From positions 10,001 through 74,000 of the forward strand of contig JAOPHQ010000921.1 in NCBI GenBank assembly GCA_030340625.1: a stretch of 64,000 bases of DNA, written 5' to 3'. Shown here piece after piece: positions 31,601 through 42,607 of the stretch (positions are counted from its first letter, which is position 1; each line of letters opens with the position of its first letter). The position numbers and the translations under genes are program-made. Source of the DNA: Merluccius polli. Its lineage: Eukaryota > Chordata > Actinopteri > Gadiformes > Merlucciidae. The notes beneath the pieces were generated by a model. The model saw nothing but the letters and a program-made list of their open reading frames with translations. It did no database searches and was not told where the DNA came from.

Positions 31601-34600
31601 AGAATGAAATCACATTTCTTCCTGTTGACTTAAAATGGTGACAATTTGTTGATCAGATAAACAAATTGATGCAGCTTAAAAAAACTGGCATTGACTATAA
31701 TTTACATTCTCTGAAAGTCCTTCAAAGTAAAAGTCTGAGTTTTGTCTGAGTGAGCGGACTCTGCCTTCCCAGGTGTACTTCTGGAGGGACAGCAGCCAAC
31801 TCCGGTGGCTCAGCGTCAGCAGGGCTATGAAGTCAAAAGCCTTCCCGGCGTTGGACCCCGACTTCTCCGGGGTCCTCGACGAGCTCTTCCCCTACAGCAA
31901 CTACAAAATGCACATAGTGGTTGCCAACAACCGATACGAAGGCCCGCCTAGCAACACCATACAGTTTTCAACCCCTGAAGGAGGTGAGAAGCGCTGAAGT
32001 ACATTACAAAACACCCCACTGTTTCTCGGCCTAAGAACTTAAAGGAACACTTCACCCATTTGCATTAAACATTGCATCGTTAGAAACCCAGTCATATTTT
32101 TGAATGGTCGTGCAACATTCACTCATTTTCCCCTGAGACGGGAGAAATTCGTATTTACCTCTCACACTTCCTGGTTCAAATGACCTAAAACAACGATTTT
32201 TGCGTCATTTGAACCAGGAAGTGTGAGAGGTAAATACGAATTTCTCCCGTCTCAGGGGAAAATGAGTGAATGTTGCACGACCATTCAAAAATATGACATA
32301 AATATGGGTTTCTAACGATGCAACATTTAATGCAAATGGGTGAAGTGTTCCTTTAATCCAAACCAAATATGTGTATTTCCCACTCACCGCATGCAACTTT
32401 TTTTCCCCCACCTTGTTTGTGTGTTTGTCTGCAGTACCATCTGTTCCCAAGTCCTTCAGGATCCAACAGCGACATCTGGACACCATCTATGTGGACTGGG
32501 ACTTGCCGGCAGAGCCCAACGGCGTCATCACCGGCTACACGCTCAAGTACCAGACAGGCAAGCGGCTTCGTCGCAGTACCTTTACAGCATTCACAGAGCA
32601 TGCCTTTCTGAATGATGATCTCCTATACACCAGATGTACACACACATGTTGTGATTAAGATTAAGATCAATTTTATTAATCCCACAATGGGAAATTATTA
32701 TCACTCAACTTATTATTATGCAAGGAGAGATGGTGGGGTGACACTCAGCGGCGCCAGGGAGCAGTTAGGGGTTCGGTGCCTTGCTCAAGGGCAACTCGGC
32801 AGCGCCCAGGAGGTGAACTGGCACCTCTCCAGCCACCAGTCCACGCTCCACACTGTGGTCCATGCTGGACTTGAACCAACAACCCTCTGGTTCCCAAGCC
32901 AAGTCACTACGGACTGAGCATTGGTTGACGCCTCACAGGAACACAGCCAGTTCACATCCGCTGTTTAACAGTAAAGGCCACCACAGATCTTCAGTTGTTC
33001 TTCAACGCCTCCCTCCATCCCTCTGTGACCACAGTGAACGCCACCAGAGGGGAGGAGATGCGAGAGGAGGAGTTCTTCTCCAACGTCACCAGTTTCTCCG
33101 TGCGGCGCTACGACCGCTACACCCGCTACCGGTTCTCCCTGGCGGCGAAAACCCAGGTGGGCCTTGGGGAGTGGCACACGGAGGAGTCGCCGCATTACAC
33201 CACCGAAGGTTAGAGGTCCTGTTCCCTACGTCAGTATGATCATATATTAATAAAGATAATTAAAGTATTATAGGCAGGCAGATTTCTTAGGGGGGGGGGC
33301 ATTTGTAGTTTGGCGGTCCCTATATCAACAAAATATCTGATATGGATCTGATCTGATATCTGAATAAAAGGGGACGTATTGAGATTGTGCCTATTCTTAT
33401 CATGGTATATGTAGTGCAGTAGTAAACCATTGGGCAGTACATGCCCAGTGGTTTAATATGATGCATTTTAGACTTTGGTAAACCGGCCATAAACTATCCC
33501 AAATAGCTACTTGAATAGGGAACTGTTCTATATTGAAATGATAACCTGCTGTTTATGATCGGTTGTACCTGCTTAAGGTATAAAGTCGATAGATACGAGA
33601 CTAATTACCAACCGTCTCCAAATTAATATTCATCAGCAAGCTGAAACCTAAAGCCGCTTCAAAATCTATTCATATATTTTAAAATTGGGGACAAAAAGGG
33701 GGACAGGCCCCCCGGGGACATGTGGTCACCCTGCGGTACACACACTGGATGGTCTCTCTCTGTGTGTGTCTCCAGCCTACGCGCGGGACCAGGTGGACAT
33801 CTCCACCAAGGGCTGGTTCATCGGCATCATGTGTGCGGTGGCGGTCATCGTCCTCATCCTCCTGGTCGTCTGCTTCATCAAGAGGAGCAGAGGAGGAAAG
33901 TACCCAGGTACTGTGGAGGAGTCTGGTGTCCTCCTCCTCCTCCTCCTTGACTTCCCCCCCTGAAGGGTACATTTCAACCACCAGCGTTGTCATGTTGAAG
34001 TATGTGTGCTTAACACGGAAGTCGTTTCCATGTTTTTAGTGCGGGAGAAGAAAGACATTTCTCTGGAGCCGGTAGATGACAAAGACCAGGAGGGAACGTT
34101 CGACTATCGGTGAGCTTCAGCACAACAAACTGTCATATATCATTTTGTAGTATCCATTGTTTCCTAAAATATGTGCTATTGTTGACTGACAACATGACAT
34201 GGTAATAAATACTGGACTGTAAATAATATATAATATATTATCACTGACTTTAATAAACAATAAGTATGTTCTTACATTAAGTAACTCTGCAGCTGTGTAT
34301 GAATTTGTCGTTTAGCAAATGGGAGCTCATCTTTGACAAAGAAAAAAAAAACTGCATAGCTATCAGCGCTACTTAATCTGTAGAACAGTAATAATGTGTT
34401 TATTGTATTACTTGAACTAAATACATGATTTTTTTCCGATATTTTTCCCCTATTCACCTCATCTATTATCTATCCCTAACTATTCTTTTCCACACTGGAT
34501 TATTCAAGGTCTCTGGAAAGGTAGGAACAGACTAAACACTGTGCCACTGTTGATACAACCGCATCTATAAAACCTATTTATTAGTATTTTATCATACAAT

Positions 34601-35372
34601 ATTTATTGACTGTAAATTGACTGTTGGCTGTTATTGGCTGTTATAGCGGTACATCTAGTATGATTAACGGTGAAGTCGACAATGTGCTTTTGTTTTTTAG
34701 GACGACGACAATACATTAAATTAATTCACATATTGTATATTACCATATGATGGAGTATGTATTCTTTTGTAAACTAATATTCATTATTTCAGGATGGCAC
34801 GCGTCGCCACACTTCCCTATCCTCGACGGTATGTGAATTCCTCATATGCTTTATTCCTATTTTTATTAGTATTATTACTCTGATATCACTATCATATTAC
34901 TTTCATATTACTCATATTACTATCATGAATCATTAGTCTGGGAAGTCCACTCAGGTGCATCTGGCCCCCCTCCCATCCAGACAGATTTCCAGCTGACCTT
35001 ATTACGTAATATAATTACACAATCGTGACAGTCGAGATTTGGGCCACGATTTCATGGTTGTTGAACTCGCAGCCTGGACCCATGTCTGACCCCCCCCCCC
35101 CCCGCGTAACCCTAACCTACCCCCCCAGGGAGGAAGAGCGAGGCCTGCAGCGAGGCCAGACGTCGGTGGAGCCCATCATGCGGCGGACGGAGAGCGACGA
35201 CAGCCTGGTGGACTACGGCGACGTGGAGATCCAGTTCAACGAGGACGGCTCCTTCATCGGCGAGTACACCGGGAACAAGAGGGACGCCGCCAGGGACGTC
35301 CGGGACGAGATGGACTATGGGGGGAACATGGATCTGCACTCCACCATGAACGCTATCTACTCCATGGCGTGA
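22655..35372 (+). CDS. nfasc: Neurofascin-like L1-family cell adhesion molecule
   Basis: Twenty-six exons: 22655-22730, 22869-22974, 23092-23282, 23380-23503, 24667-24830, 25593-25704, 26664-26851, 26945-27076, 27266-27409, 27569-27680, 27840-28003, 28517-28664, 28801-28925, 29024-29125, 29310-29508, 29623-29693, 30233-30455, 31281-31396, 31773-31983, 32435-32557, 33035-33208, 33776-33907, 34040-34109, 34509-34520, 34793-34828, 35129-35372 (about 1165 aa). Order: signal peptide (1-20), six Ig domains (to about 595), four FN3 domains (to about 1001), one membrane helix (GWFIGIMCAVAVIVLILLVV) and a cytoplasmic tail with an ankyrin-binding FIGEY. Neurofascin is favoured over NrCAM and L1 by SMRRRSGTL-type Ig1 residues, CFIKRSRGGKYPVREKKD after the helix and an NAIYS(M)A end. 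No mucin-like PAT segment is seen. In the family it clusters sodium channels at axon initial segments and nodes. Exons 4 and 15 each need a one-base correction to stay in frame, probably assembly error. Two introns use GC donors. Confidence 0.88.
24062..24099. repeat. Perfect inverted repeat, 18-bp arms
   Basis: CTTGCGATAATATCAAAC and its exact inverse flank a 2-base centre. It lies within a neurofascin intron next to further AAACTAGTTT-type inverted motifs (24210-24250) and is likely the core of a degenerate foldback element. Confidence 0.8.
24298..24425. repeat. Single dispersed copy related to the 59-bp minisatellite
   Basis: It shares the leader TAGGAACTAGTTCACCCAAC (compare about 2490-2515) and one partial unit CTAAATGTAAGGGGTATGTG with the array at 2522-3655, but has no tandem copies. 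Confidence 0.75.
25721..26073. mobile_element. MITE copy, about 350 bp, in a neurofascin intron
   Basis: The ends are inverted versions of CAATAGGGCTTGTACATC. A second member, in opposite orientation and split by a Tc1 insertion, lies at about 49472-51005. This copy preserves the unoccupied form of that insertion site. Confidence 0.75.
28191..28325. mobile_element. Truncated copy of the CACCAGGTGTGA MITE with an inner hairpin
   Basis: The left end matches the MITEs at 15109 and 49046. The right terminal repeat is missing. A hairpin around GATGCGTGATGGATAGATCA (about 28262-28322) forms the rest. The flanks (28015-28150) hold three direct copies of a segment with AAGCCTTTAGTTAATGATGA. Confidence 0.65.
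30536..31150. mobile_element. Non-autonomous hAT element with 8-bp target duplication
   Basis: It begins CAGTGGTTCTCCAACTATTT and ends TTTGAGAACCACTG. The perfect 8-bp direct repeat TTTTAGGG flanks both sides (30528-30535, 31151-31158). It is a 615-bp element with no transposase frame, in the intron between the second and third FN3 domains. Confidence 0.9.
32040..32355. mobile_element. Foldback MITE, near-perfect 150-bp arms
   Basis: The whole 316-bp interval reads almost the same on both strands. It starts TAAAGGAACACTTCACCCAT and ends with the inverse, with a short centre near 32185-32205. It lies in the intron before the fourth FN3 domain. Confidence 0.9.
32655..32900. repeat. Fish interspersed repeat fragment
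   Basis: A stretch with CTTGCTCAAGGGCAACTCGG and TTTTATTAATCCCACAATGG is of a type I know as frequent in teleost genomes. Its class cannot be fixed from one copy. Confidence 0.5.
33390..33690. repeat. Dispersed repeat, copy 1 of 2 in the window
   Basis: It shares an extended diverged match with 63660-64000. Anchors such as AAACCGGCC, GTTTATGATC, TATGGTATAAAGT-like sequence and AATATTCAT occur in the same order and spacing. Confidence 0.7.
34509..34520 (+). other. nfasc: 12-nt RSLE microexon of neurofascin
   Basis: The 12 bases GTCTCTGGAAAG lie between an acceptor (TATTCAAG) and a donor (GTAGGA). Spliced after the exon ending at 34109 they add R-S-L-E and create YRSLE in the cytoplasmic tail. 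Because 12 is a multiple of three, inclusion or skipping both keep the frame. In L1-family proteins this neuron-specific microexon is known to create a YRSL sorting signal for AP-2-mediated endocytosis. Confidence 0.85.
34793..34828 (+). other. nfasc: 36-nt in-frame cassette exon candidate in the neurofascin tail
   Basis: It is bounded by TTATTTCAG and GTATGT and encodes about 12 residues (MARVATLPYPRR region). The frame is kept with or without it. I do not recall an equivalent exon in mammalian neurofascin, so its use is uncertain. Confidence 0.5.
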
Positions 35373-35379
35373 CACGGCG

Positions 35380-37240
35380 TCCCGCGGCTCTGTTGAAGAC
35401 CTGGGGCTGTGTGTGGCGCCGCGGCCTTCTGGCCGTCCACCACGAACCCGGAGAGGCCTGAGAGAACCACCTGCTGGGGTTGTAGCGCCGCTCGGGTGAC
35501 GCGGGTGACAAACCGATGGACGATAAGAAACATAATGGAGTAGGAAGTGCCTCTAATCTTGATCAATGTGCACTTTGCTCTGATGGACCGTTTTTCAGCC
35601 AGAACAGGTTGTAACTGGTCAGAACTGACCAAAAGACAAGACTGAGAAAAAAAAAGAGGAAATAAAAAAAAGAGGATTTGAAAGGGAGTTGTCTTCTGTG
35701 TGTGTGTGTGTATGGCTATGTGTGTGTGTGTGTGTTCATTTTGTGCATGTGTGCTCATGAGTTGTGTTTTTACTGTTTCATGTTCATCTTCCCCCATTGT
35801 AACATAATATTCACATTCTTGGCTATGTTCAATCGACGCGCCGTCCAAGCAGTCTGTGTGTGGATAACACAACACTAACCTTCACACTCTGTGTGTGTTA
35901 CACACTTTGTAACACACACTTAGAAAACAAACCAATTATTTGGCTGGAAGTTTTTAAGCAGTTCTGTTTTTGTTAATGACTTCTTGGAGCTGAGTGACTA
36001 TTTGTGCTTTTACTGTGGCAATTGCAGATACGGTAGGTAAGGATTTACAGATTTTAAGGTATAATATATATATAAGTATATGAATAAATGTATACAACTC
36101 GAAAATGACATTGTTTGGAATAAAGAGGGGATGTGAATAGGTCCCATCTCTAAGCCCATCCATTAACACACACTGTGTTGAGCTCTGTGGTGTCACCCCA
36201 CTCTGCATCACAGCAAGGTCGCGGATGGAGTTGGCATCGCACTTGAACCTTGACATTTGATATTCTGATAATGTTTGCAATGACGCTTCCAAGGACAGCA
36301 CTAATGTGTAATGCGTCGCCAGGTTTATTATTCATTGGCAAGCATTTTCAATTTGAATTGCAATCCAAGTTTAATTTCATGGGTGTACTCGAGGTGAACG
36401 CAAGGACTTCATCGCACTTCAACTGTCCAACAAAACTAGGATAAAATTGGCAGACAGACTTTGTGCATAGTTGTTTCATTTGGTTTTATTGGTATTTGGA
36501 TTTATTGGTATTTGATTTGAGATCTATATGGTTTTAAACTGTATTATTTTGCATAATATATCATTTTCTTTGATTGACATGTAACATGATCAATGTATTG
36601 TTATGTACAACAACAGTAACTCAAGTACAAGTAAACCAATAAACACTCCACTGAAAATACTGACCTGTTTAAGTGGCGCTGCTGTGAAGTATTCCTATTT
36701 CTGACTGCAATTACATTTCTTTAATTTACTAGAGACACTTACTTTCACTTACTTGTTCAATCACGCCTACATATGAATCAGGCACAATGTATATGAGTAG
36801 ATGATGTCACCAGTTTTCCAACACAACTCTGGTTAATCAAGGAATCAAATCAAAATCTGAATCAAAATCCTTGAAATTGTGAGCTTTCATTGTTGTTCAG
36901 AAAACCCAAGACTGAAGTAAATGTCTCAGATAAACCACTTGAATTGAACCTATAAAAAACACAACTGAAAAACAGCTATTTTTGTAATTTGATATGCAAT
37001 ATGGGAAGTACTTGCCACATAACACATTATGAACAAATGCGTCATATGTGTCTTATGACCCTTTTATTAGTGTAACTGTAAAACGGATTCATGATTTACT
37101 TGATTAGAGATTAATCAGATAGGGAATTTAATAACTCATTTATGGCACCTCAAAGTTGTCTTATACTTTACATTATTGTGACTACACCTTGGACCGTCTG
37201 TCATCCAGGAGGATACAGCCTTTGATCCCATCACCGCATG
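35380..37240. other. Neurofascin 3' untranslated and intergenic DNA
   Basis: AT-rich with a GT/TG run (35696-35735). No coding exon was seen between the neurofascin stop and the chitinase promoter. Confidence 0.6.
35661..35666 (+). terminator. Candidate polyadenylation signal of neurofascin
   Basis: AATAAA 289 bases after the stop. Further candidates near 36119 and 36639 could give longer 3' ends. Confidence 0.35.
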
Positions 37241-37241
37241 C

Positions 37242-37249
37242 TATAAATA
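37242..37249 (+). promoter_or_regulatory. TATA box of the chitinase gene
   Basis: TATAAATA is followed about 30 bases later by a probable transcription start, then a short non-coding exon ending at a GTAAGT donor (about 37288). A matching acceptor (CTTTCCTGCAG) lies 25-35 bases before the ATG at 37519. A strong TATA box suits a tissue-restricted digestive enzyme. Confidence 0.6.
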
Positions 37250-37518
37250 AGACATCACGCAGCAGAAACAGTCTCTTGCTTAATATCTGTAAGTCTTGGC
37301 GCTGGTGTCATTTTTATTAATTCATTTATTCTGTGATCTCTTCATTTATTCTGTGAATTTTTCAATTTCATGTTATATTTTGATTTGTATTTATTGATTG
37401 CTGCTACGAGAGAAAGATTTTTTTTTTAAATGAATGAAATGCTTGATTTTGGATGAGCGATTCACACAGCTTGTCTTTCCTGCAGCTGGTCACCGTAGCA
37501 ACGGCTCCAGGGTCAGCC

Positions 37519-37725
37519 ATGGCCAAGCTAACTATCCTGTGTGGTAAGTTGCTCCTTCCTTGGTTGGTTTTTGTTTTTTTTACAAGTTTGGAAATACATG
37601 TTCATTAAAAACCATATCTCTCTCTTTTTTTTATTTTTAGGATTGGTTCTTTTGTTGTCTCTGCAAATGGGTATGTCTCTAATTTTCTACTTCATAATTA
37701 TGAATTATGTCATATAATTTATTTA

Positions 37726-37756
<31 letters not shown>

Positions 37757-37872
37757 TATTATTATTATTATTATTTATTTTATTATTGCCAGACAAACTG
37801 CAAATATGTTGAACACAAAATGTCTGATCATAGCTTGTAAGCTGCCTTCTTCCAAACCCTAAAACTCTTTCA

Positions 37873-37949
<77 letters not shown>

Positions 37950-40900
37950 CATGTTCAGACAATCTGAGCAATATATACAATACAATGATGCATCCTCCGT
38001 GTGCATCCTTTCCCACAGTGTCGTCCTTCAGGCTGGTCTGCTACTTCACCAACTGGTCCCAGTACCGGCCGGGTGTTGGGAGGTTCCTGCCTGCTAACGT
38101 TGACCCCCACCTGTGCACACATGTGATCTACGCCTTCTCCGTCCTCAACCACGCCAACGAATTGGTCACGTTCGAATGGAACGACGAAACTCTCTACAAG
38201 TCCTTCAATGACCTCAAACACAGGTATATTTAATAATATTAATTTTTTTTTTTTAAACCCAAACACCAACCGTTAAACCCATACGTTTAACCACACAAAA
38301 TAACAAAATCGGCCAATAAAATTATTTACAGAATCACGATATTTACAGAATCGCAATACATTTTGTGTCCGCACTCAAAAATTGGGAGATCCCTGCCGAT
38401 TCCTGTCCCTATTGAATTTGGTTTGAACACATGATCAGGTTTTTGGAAGGGTCTAAGGAGGGACATGAAGGACTATGAAATTAAGTGTCTTGTACATGTA
38501 ATGTAATGTATAGTGGGTGTGTGTGGTATGATTATTGTTTTGGTTATTCCCTTTCGGGGCAAATAAAGATCTGTTCGATTCTATATTTTAGAGGAACATT
38601 ATAAGAACATATTCATATTAATGAAAATCTCGTATTCCTTCAACAGCAACCGTGAGTTGAAGACATTGTTAGCGGTTGGCGGGTGGAATTTTGGAACGGC
38701 ACAGTAAGTGAAAATAATAATAAAAAAAGACAACATTTGAAGTTCATTATTGACCATGAATACTTCACATGCCACAGCCTCTTCACACGTGTCCACCTTG
38801 TCCCTATAGGTTCACCATCATGGTTTCTACTGATGCCAACCGCCAGAGATTTATCCAGTCCTCCATCCGTATGTTGAGACTACATGGTTTCGATGGGCTG
38901 GACCTGGACTGGGAGTACCCCGGCTCGCGGGGCAGCCCACCACACGACAAGCAAAGGTTTACTCAGCTCTGCAAGGTCAGTTCAGGACTCAAAGTCCAGC
39001 TGTTGATAAGCATAACGTCAAACATTTATTGCTGTTACAATATTACTTTATTACTTACTTATTTATTACTCATTTATTACTATTTATTATTACTTATTTC
39101 TCTAAAAAATGATCACAATTTATTTGAAACTCTTAAAACCCTCAAACAACTCCTTTGTGGTTTCAGGAGTTGCTTGCTGCATTTGAAAAAGAAGCATCTG
39201 AGACCAGGAGGCCAAGACTTATGCTCACCGCTGCGGTGGCTGCTGGGAAGGGAACCATTGACAACGGCTTTGAGGTCGCCCAACTGTCAAAGTGAGTCCT
39301 GTGACGACAGCGAGAGACTTCAAAGTGTGCCCCCATGTTAAAATATCACCGTATCATGTGTTTCCAATTGGTTTCATGCTGTCCCCGTATGTTGCTTTGT
39401 TTTCTCTAGTGTCCTGGACTTCATCAACGTGATGACGTACGATTTCCACGGCGCGTGGGACTCATTCACCGGCCACAACAGCCCCCTGTACCGCGGCCCC
39501 TTTGACACGGGAGAGCACATATACTTCAATGTGGTGAGGATAAGAACACTGCGCAGGCCCGGCACCGTGACGAGTTTTAAGGGGGCTCGGCCCCCCCTCA
39601 GTTGTATTTTTTGCCCCCTCTGTTTAAGCGTTATGTATCGATACTATCGAAAATATACATATAAAAAAAATATTAGTGCTATGTTCTTATGTGAGTGCTC
39701 TAATGAATGAATATCTCAATATCAAATTTTCAAATTTTACCAGCCCTCTCATCCTCACGCCGGGCCGGCCACTGCAGCTCATCATCTCATTAGTTGTGTT
39801 TGTCTGTGGTTAGCGCTGTTAATCTATTTATATTTATATTATCTATATCTCGTGTGTGCAGGATTTTGCCATACAGTACTGGAAAAACCAAGGAGCCGCC
39901 GTTGACAAGCTTTTGCTCGGCATCGCCACCTACGGACGGACGTTTCGCACGACCACGCCCGCTAACGGCGTCGGAGCTCCAACCAATGGCGCCGCCTCGG
40001 CGGGTCCCTACACCCGGGAAGCGGGCTTCTGGGCCTACTATGAGGTAATGCTTCAAACCAGGGGGGAAACCGTGGGACGTGTCCCCACCAATGTTATAAT
40101 AAAAAGCTAATTTGACCCCCCCCCCCCCCCCCCCCAATATTTCAGCGTAACGTCTAGCGATCTGACTTTGCGGCCGAAGTTACAGTGCATTCGCCGGCCG
40201 GTTCTTCTCCAAGTAAACGTTTAAGTGCATCTCTAAGTGGCTTAAGCTGTACTCCCAGACATTGTGGGATACATGGGTTGGTCTCAAAGTTAACATAGGT
40301 TTTATGTAATTGGAAGACTGTGTGACTCCCGATGTCACCCTTGCTTCAACCGCAGCATTGGTCAACCTGCGCTAAAAGCTGAATATTTCTTAATGCTTTT
40401 CATCCCTTTGATTTTGTGTGCATGCTAGATTTGCACGTTCCTTCAATCAGCCGATGCCCATTGGATTGATGAGCAAATGGTCCCGTACGCCACCAAAGGA
40501 AATGAATGGGTTGGATTTGACAACATGAGGAGCATTGAACTCAAGGTAAAACATGTTGTCATGGTGTCATCACAATATTTAAATAACAAAAATGGGCTTG
40601 AAACTATTAATACTGCGGGGGGAAAAAAACGTTTTTCTAGTTTTGTTATATTTACATATATACTGTACATATTTTAGTAAATTTATTATTTATTATTATT
40701 CCATAGGTGCAGTATCTAAAAAAATACAAGTTATCAGGAGCGTTCATCTGGGCTCTGGATCTAGATGATTTTTCTGGAGAGTTCTGCCACCAGGGGAAAA
40801 ACCCTCTCATCACGCACCTCCGCTCGGTTCTGCATTCAGGTAAACACAACGCCCATCTCAACACTTCCTCCATCTCAACACTTCCTCCTTCTCAACACTT

Positions 40901-41574
40901 CCTCCTTCTCAACACTTCCTCCTTCTCAACACTTCCTCCATCTCAACACTTCCTCCTTCTCAACACTTCCTCCATCTCAACACTTCCTCCTTCTCAACAC
41001 TTCCTCCATCTCAACACTTCCTCCTTCTCCTTGACAATTAAAAAACAAACAATTAAATGCAATTGGACCTGACTTTTTCTTTTGCTCGCCAGATCTGCCA
41101 CCTTCCCCAACAAACGAACCTGTTGTCGTTACAACAACCACTCCCACCACTCTCCCCACCACCACCACCACCCGCCCCAAACCCCCCATCCCCACCACCA
41201 CCACCACCCGCCCCAAACCCCCCCTCCCCACCACCACCACCCGCCCCAAGCCCCCCCTCCCCACCACCACCACCACCCGCCCCAAGCCCACCATCCCCAC
41301 CACCACCACCACCACCACCCCTGTGGTTCCCAGCAGCCAGTTCTGTAAGGGAAAGCCAGACGGCCTCTACAAGAATGAGAAGAACCCCCACACCTTCTAT
41401 AACTGCGCCTATGGGATAACTTATCTCCAAGATTGTCCTAGTGGGCTCGTTTACAATGACAGCTGCAAATGCTGCAATTGGGACTTAATGGTTAATTGGC
41501 TCAAACTCTCTTCTTCATGTGCAATTGTTTGTTTGTTTTTACTTGCATTACCCAGAGAACTACATTACATGTGA
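37519..41574 (+). CDS. chia: GH18 acidic chitinase with chitin-binding domain
   Basis: Eleven exons: 37519-37543, 37641-37670, 38019-38223, 38647-38703, 38810-38975, 39167-39291, 39410-39533, 39862-40044, 40429-40545, 40707-40839 and 41093-41574; in frame, 548 aa. A secretory signal (MAKLTILCGLVLLLSLQM) leads into a complete GH18 barrel (about 20-388). The catalytic motif DGLDLDWE ends at Glu141, and MTYDFHG and the late barrel strand GAFIWALDLDDF are present. A Pro/Thr linker of repeated PTTTTTRPKPP units (about 390-470) precedes a CBM14 chitin-binding domain with six cysteines ending CKCCNW. The family cleaves beta-1,4 bonds in chitin, outside cells, in gut or immunity. Most relatives stop just after CCNW; here the frame runs about 30 residues further and ends with a hydrophobic stretch (CAIVCLFLLAL). 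It could instead be called chitotriosidase-like; fish chia and chit1 names overlap. Confidence 0.9.
37878..37946. repeat. (TA)n microsatellite in chitinase intron 2
   Basis: About 69 bases of alternating TA. A shorter TA run followed by ATT units is at 37732-37780. Confidence 0.97.
40857..41028. repeat. 17-bp minisatellite in the last chitinase intron
   Basis: About ten copies of CTCAACACTTCCTCCTT or its CAT variant between exons 10 and 11. Confidence 0.95.
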
Positions 41575-41589
41575 AACTGAGTTTCAAAA

Positions 41590-41816
41590 TTAAATTAAAC
41601 ACTATTTGAAAGCTGTGATGGGGAACCCACAATATTGTCTTTGCTGGTGCTTGGTGAGTTCTGTATATTTTGCAATTCAAATATGTTCCCCCTTTTTAAA
41701 GTTTGTCTGAGCCGTGTGCTTGCTTACTGCAACATAACTACCAAACAAAAAAATGAATTGAACAATAACTTGCTTTTGTACTACTGAAACACTGTTCTAT
41801 GGACCCTACACCCTAG

Positions 41817-41892
<76 letters not shown>

Positions 41893-42600
41893 TATATTGC
41901 TGCTGCTGCTGCTGCAATACATCAAACATCATATTTTAGAATACGAACACGTTGACACGTCTTCTCAATAGCCACACAACAAGGAGCCAAACAAGAGTCT
42001 GGACCAGACCGCAGGACGGTCTGGTCCAGACCGCAGGACAGTCTGGTCCAGACCGCAGGACGGGCTGCAGGCTAGTAAACTTCATGCCCAGGGACCTTTT
42101 CACTGCTGTGCTCTCTCTCAGTCCCTGAACTTGCCTGGCAGGCATCTTTAAAGACAGTAAAAAAAATAAAGCTCCATTTAATTTTCAGTTGATGAATAAA
42201 ATAAAAAAGCTCAGAGTACAGCAGTGTTAATCATGTTCTTATGAATAATAAATGTGTTTAGTTTGAGGCCTCTGCGATTCAGTTGAACTTTGTCTCAGTC
42301 CACCGCTGGTTATTTAGGCATTATGCTATGTCTAGCTTTTTCTGTTGTATTTAGGACAAAATGCCTTTTAATAATTAATCAGGATTCAGCGATTGGCAAT
42401 AGTTAAATAGCCAAGAGACCAAGGTCACTCGTTAAATGATGCGTTTTGTTGATTTTGTCTCGACCACAACCTAAGCTAATAGACGCTTTTCACAGTAGGA
42501 CGCACGCAGGAACAAGAAGCTACCTTACCCTGCTACTGACGACCACACCTGTGGAAAGGTCCAGTCTTTTATTCACTCACTTTGTTGGAAGACCTTACGG
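41590..42600. other. Intergenic DNA between the two chitinase copies
   Basis: Contains ATTAAA motifs just after the chitinase stop (possible 3' end), a 73-bp TA run (41818-41890), a CTG run (41899-41914) and a 22-bp direct repeat with GGTCTGGTCCAGACCGCAGG (41998-42065). No gene or TATA-type promoter for the downstream copy was recognised. Confidence 0.6.
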
Positions 42601-42607
42601 CGACATC

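Noticed and set aside
41053..41430. Gly/Val-rich minus-strand frame
   Set aside because: Antisense shadow of the Pro/Thr linker of the chitinase last exon.
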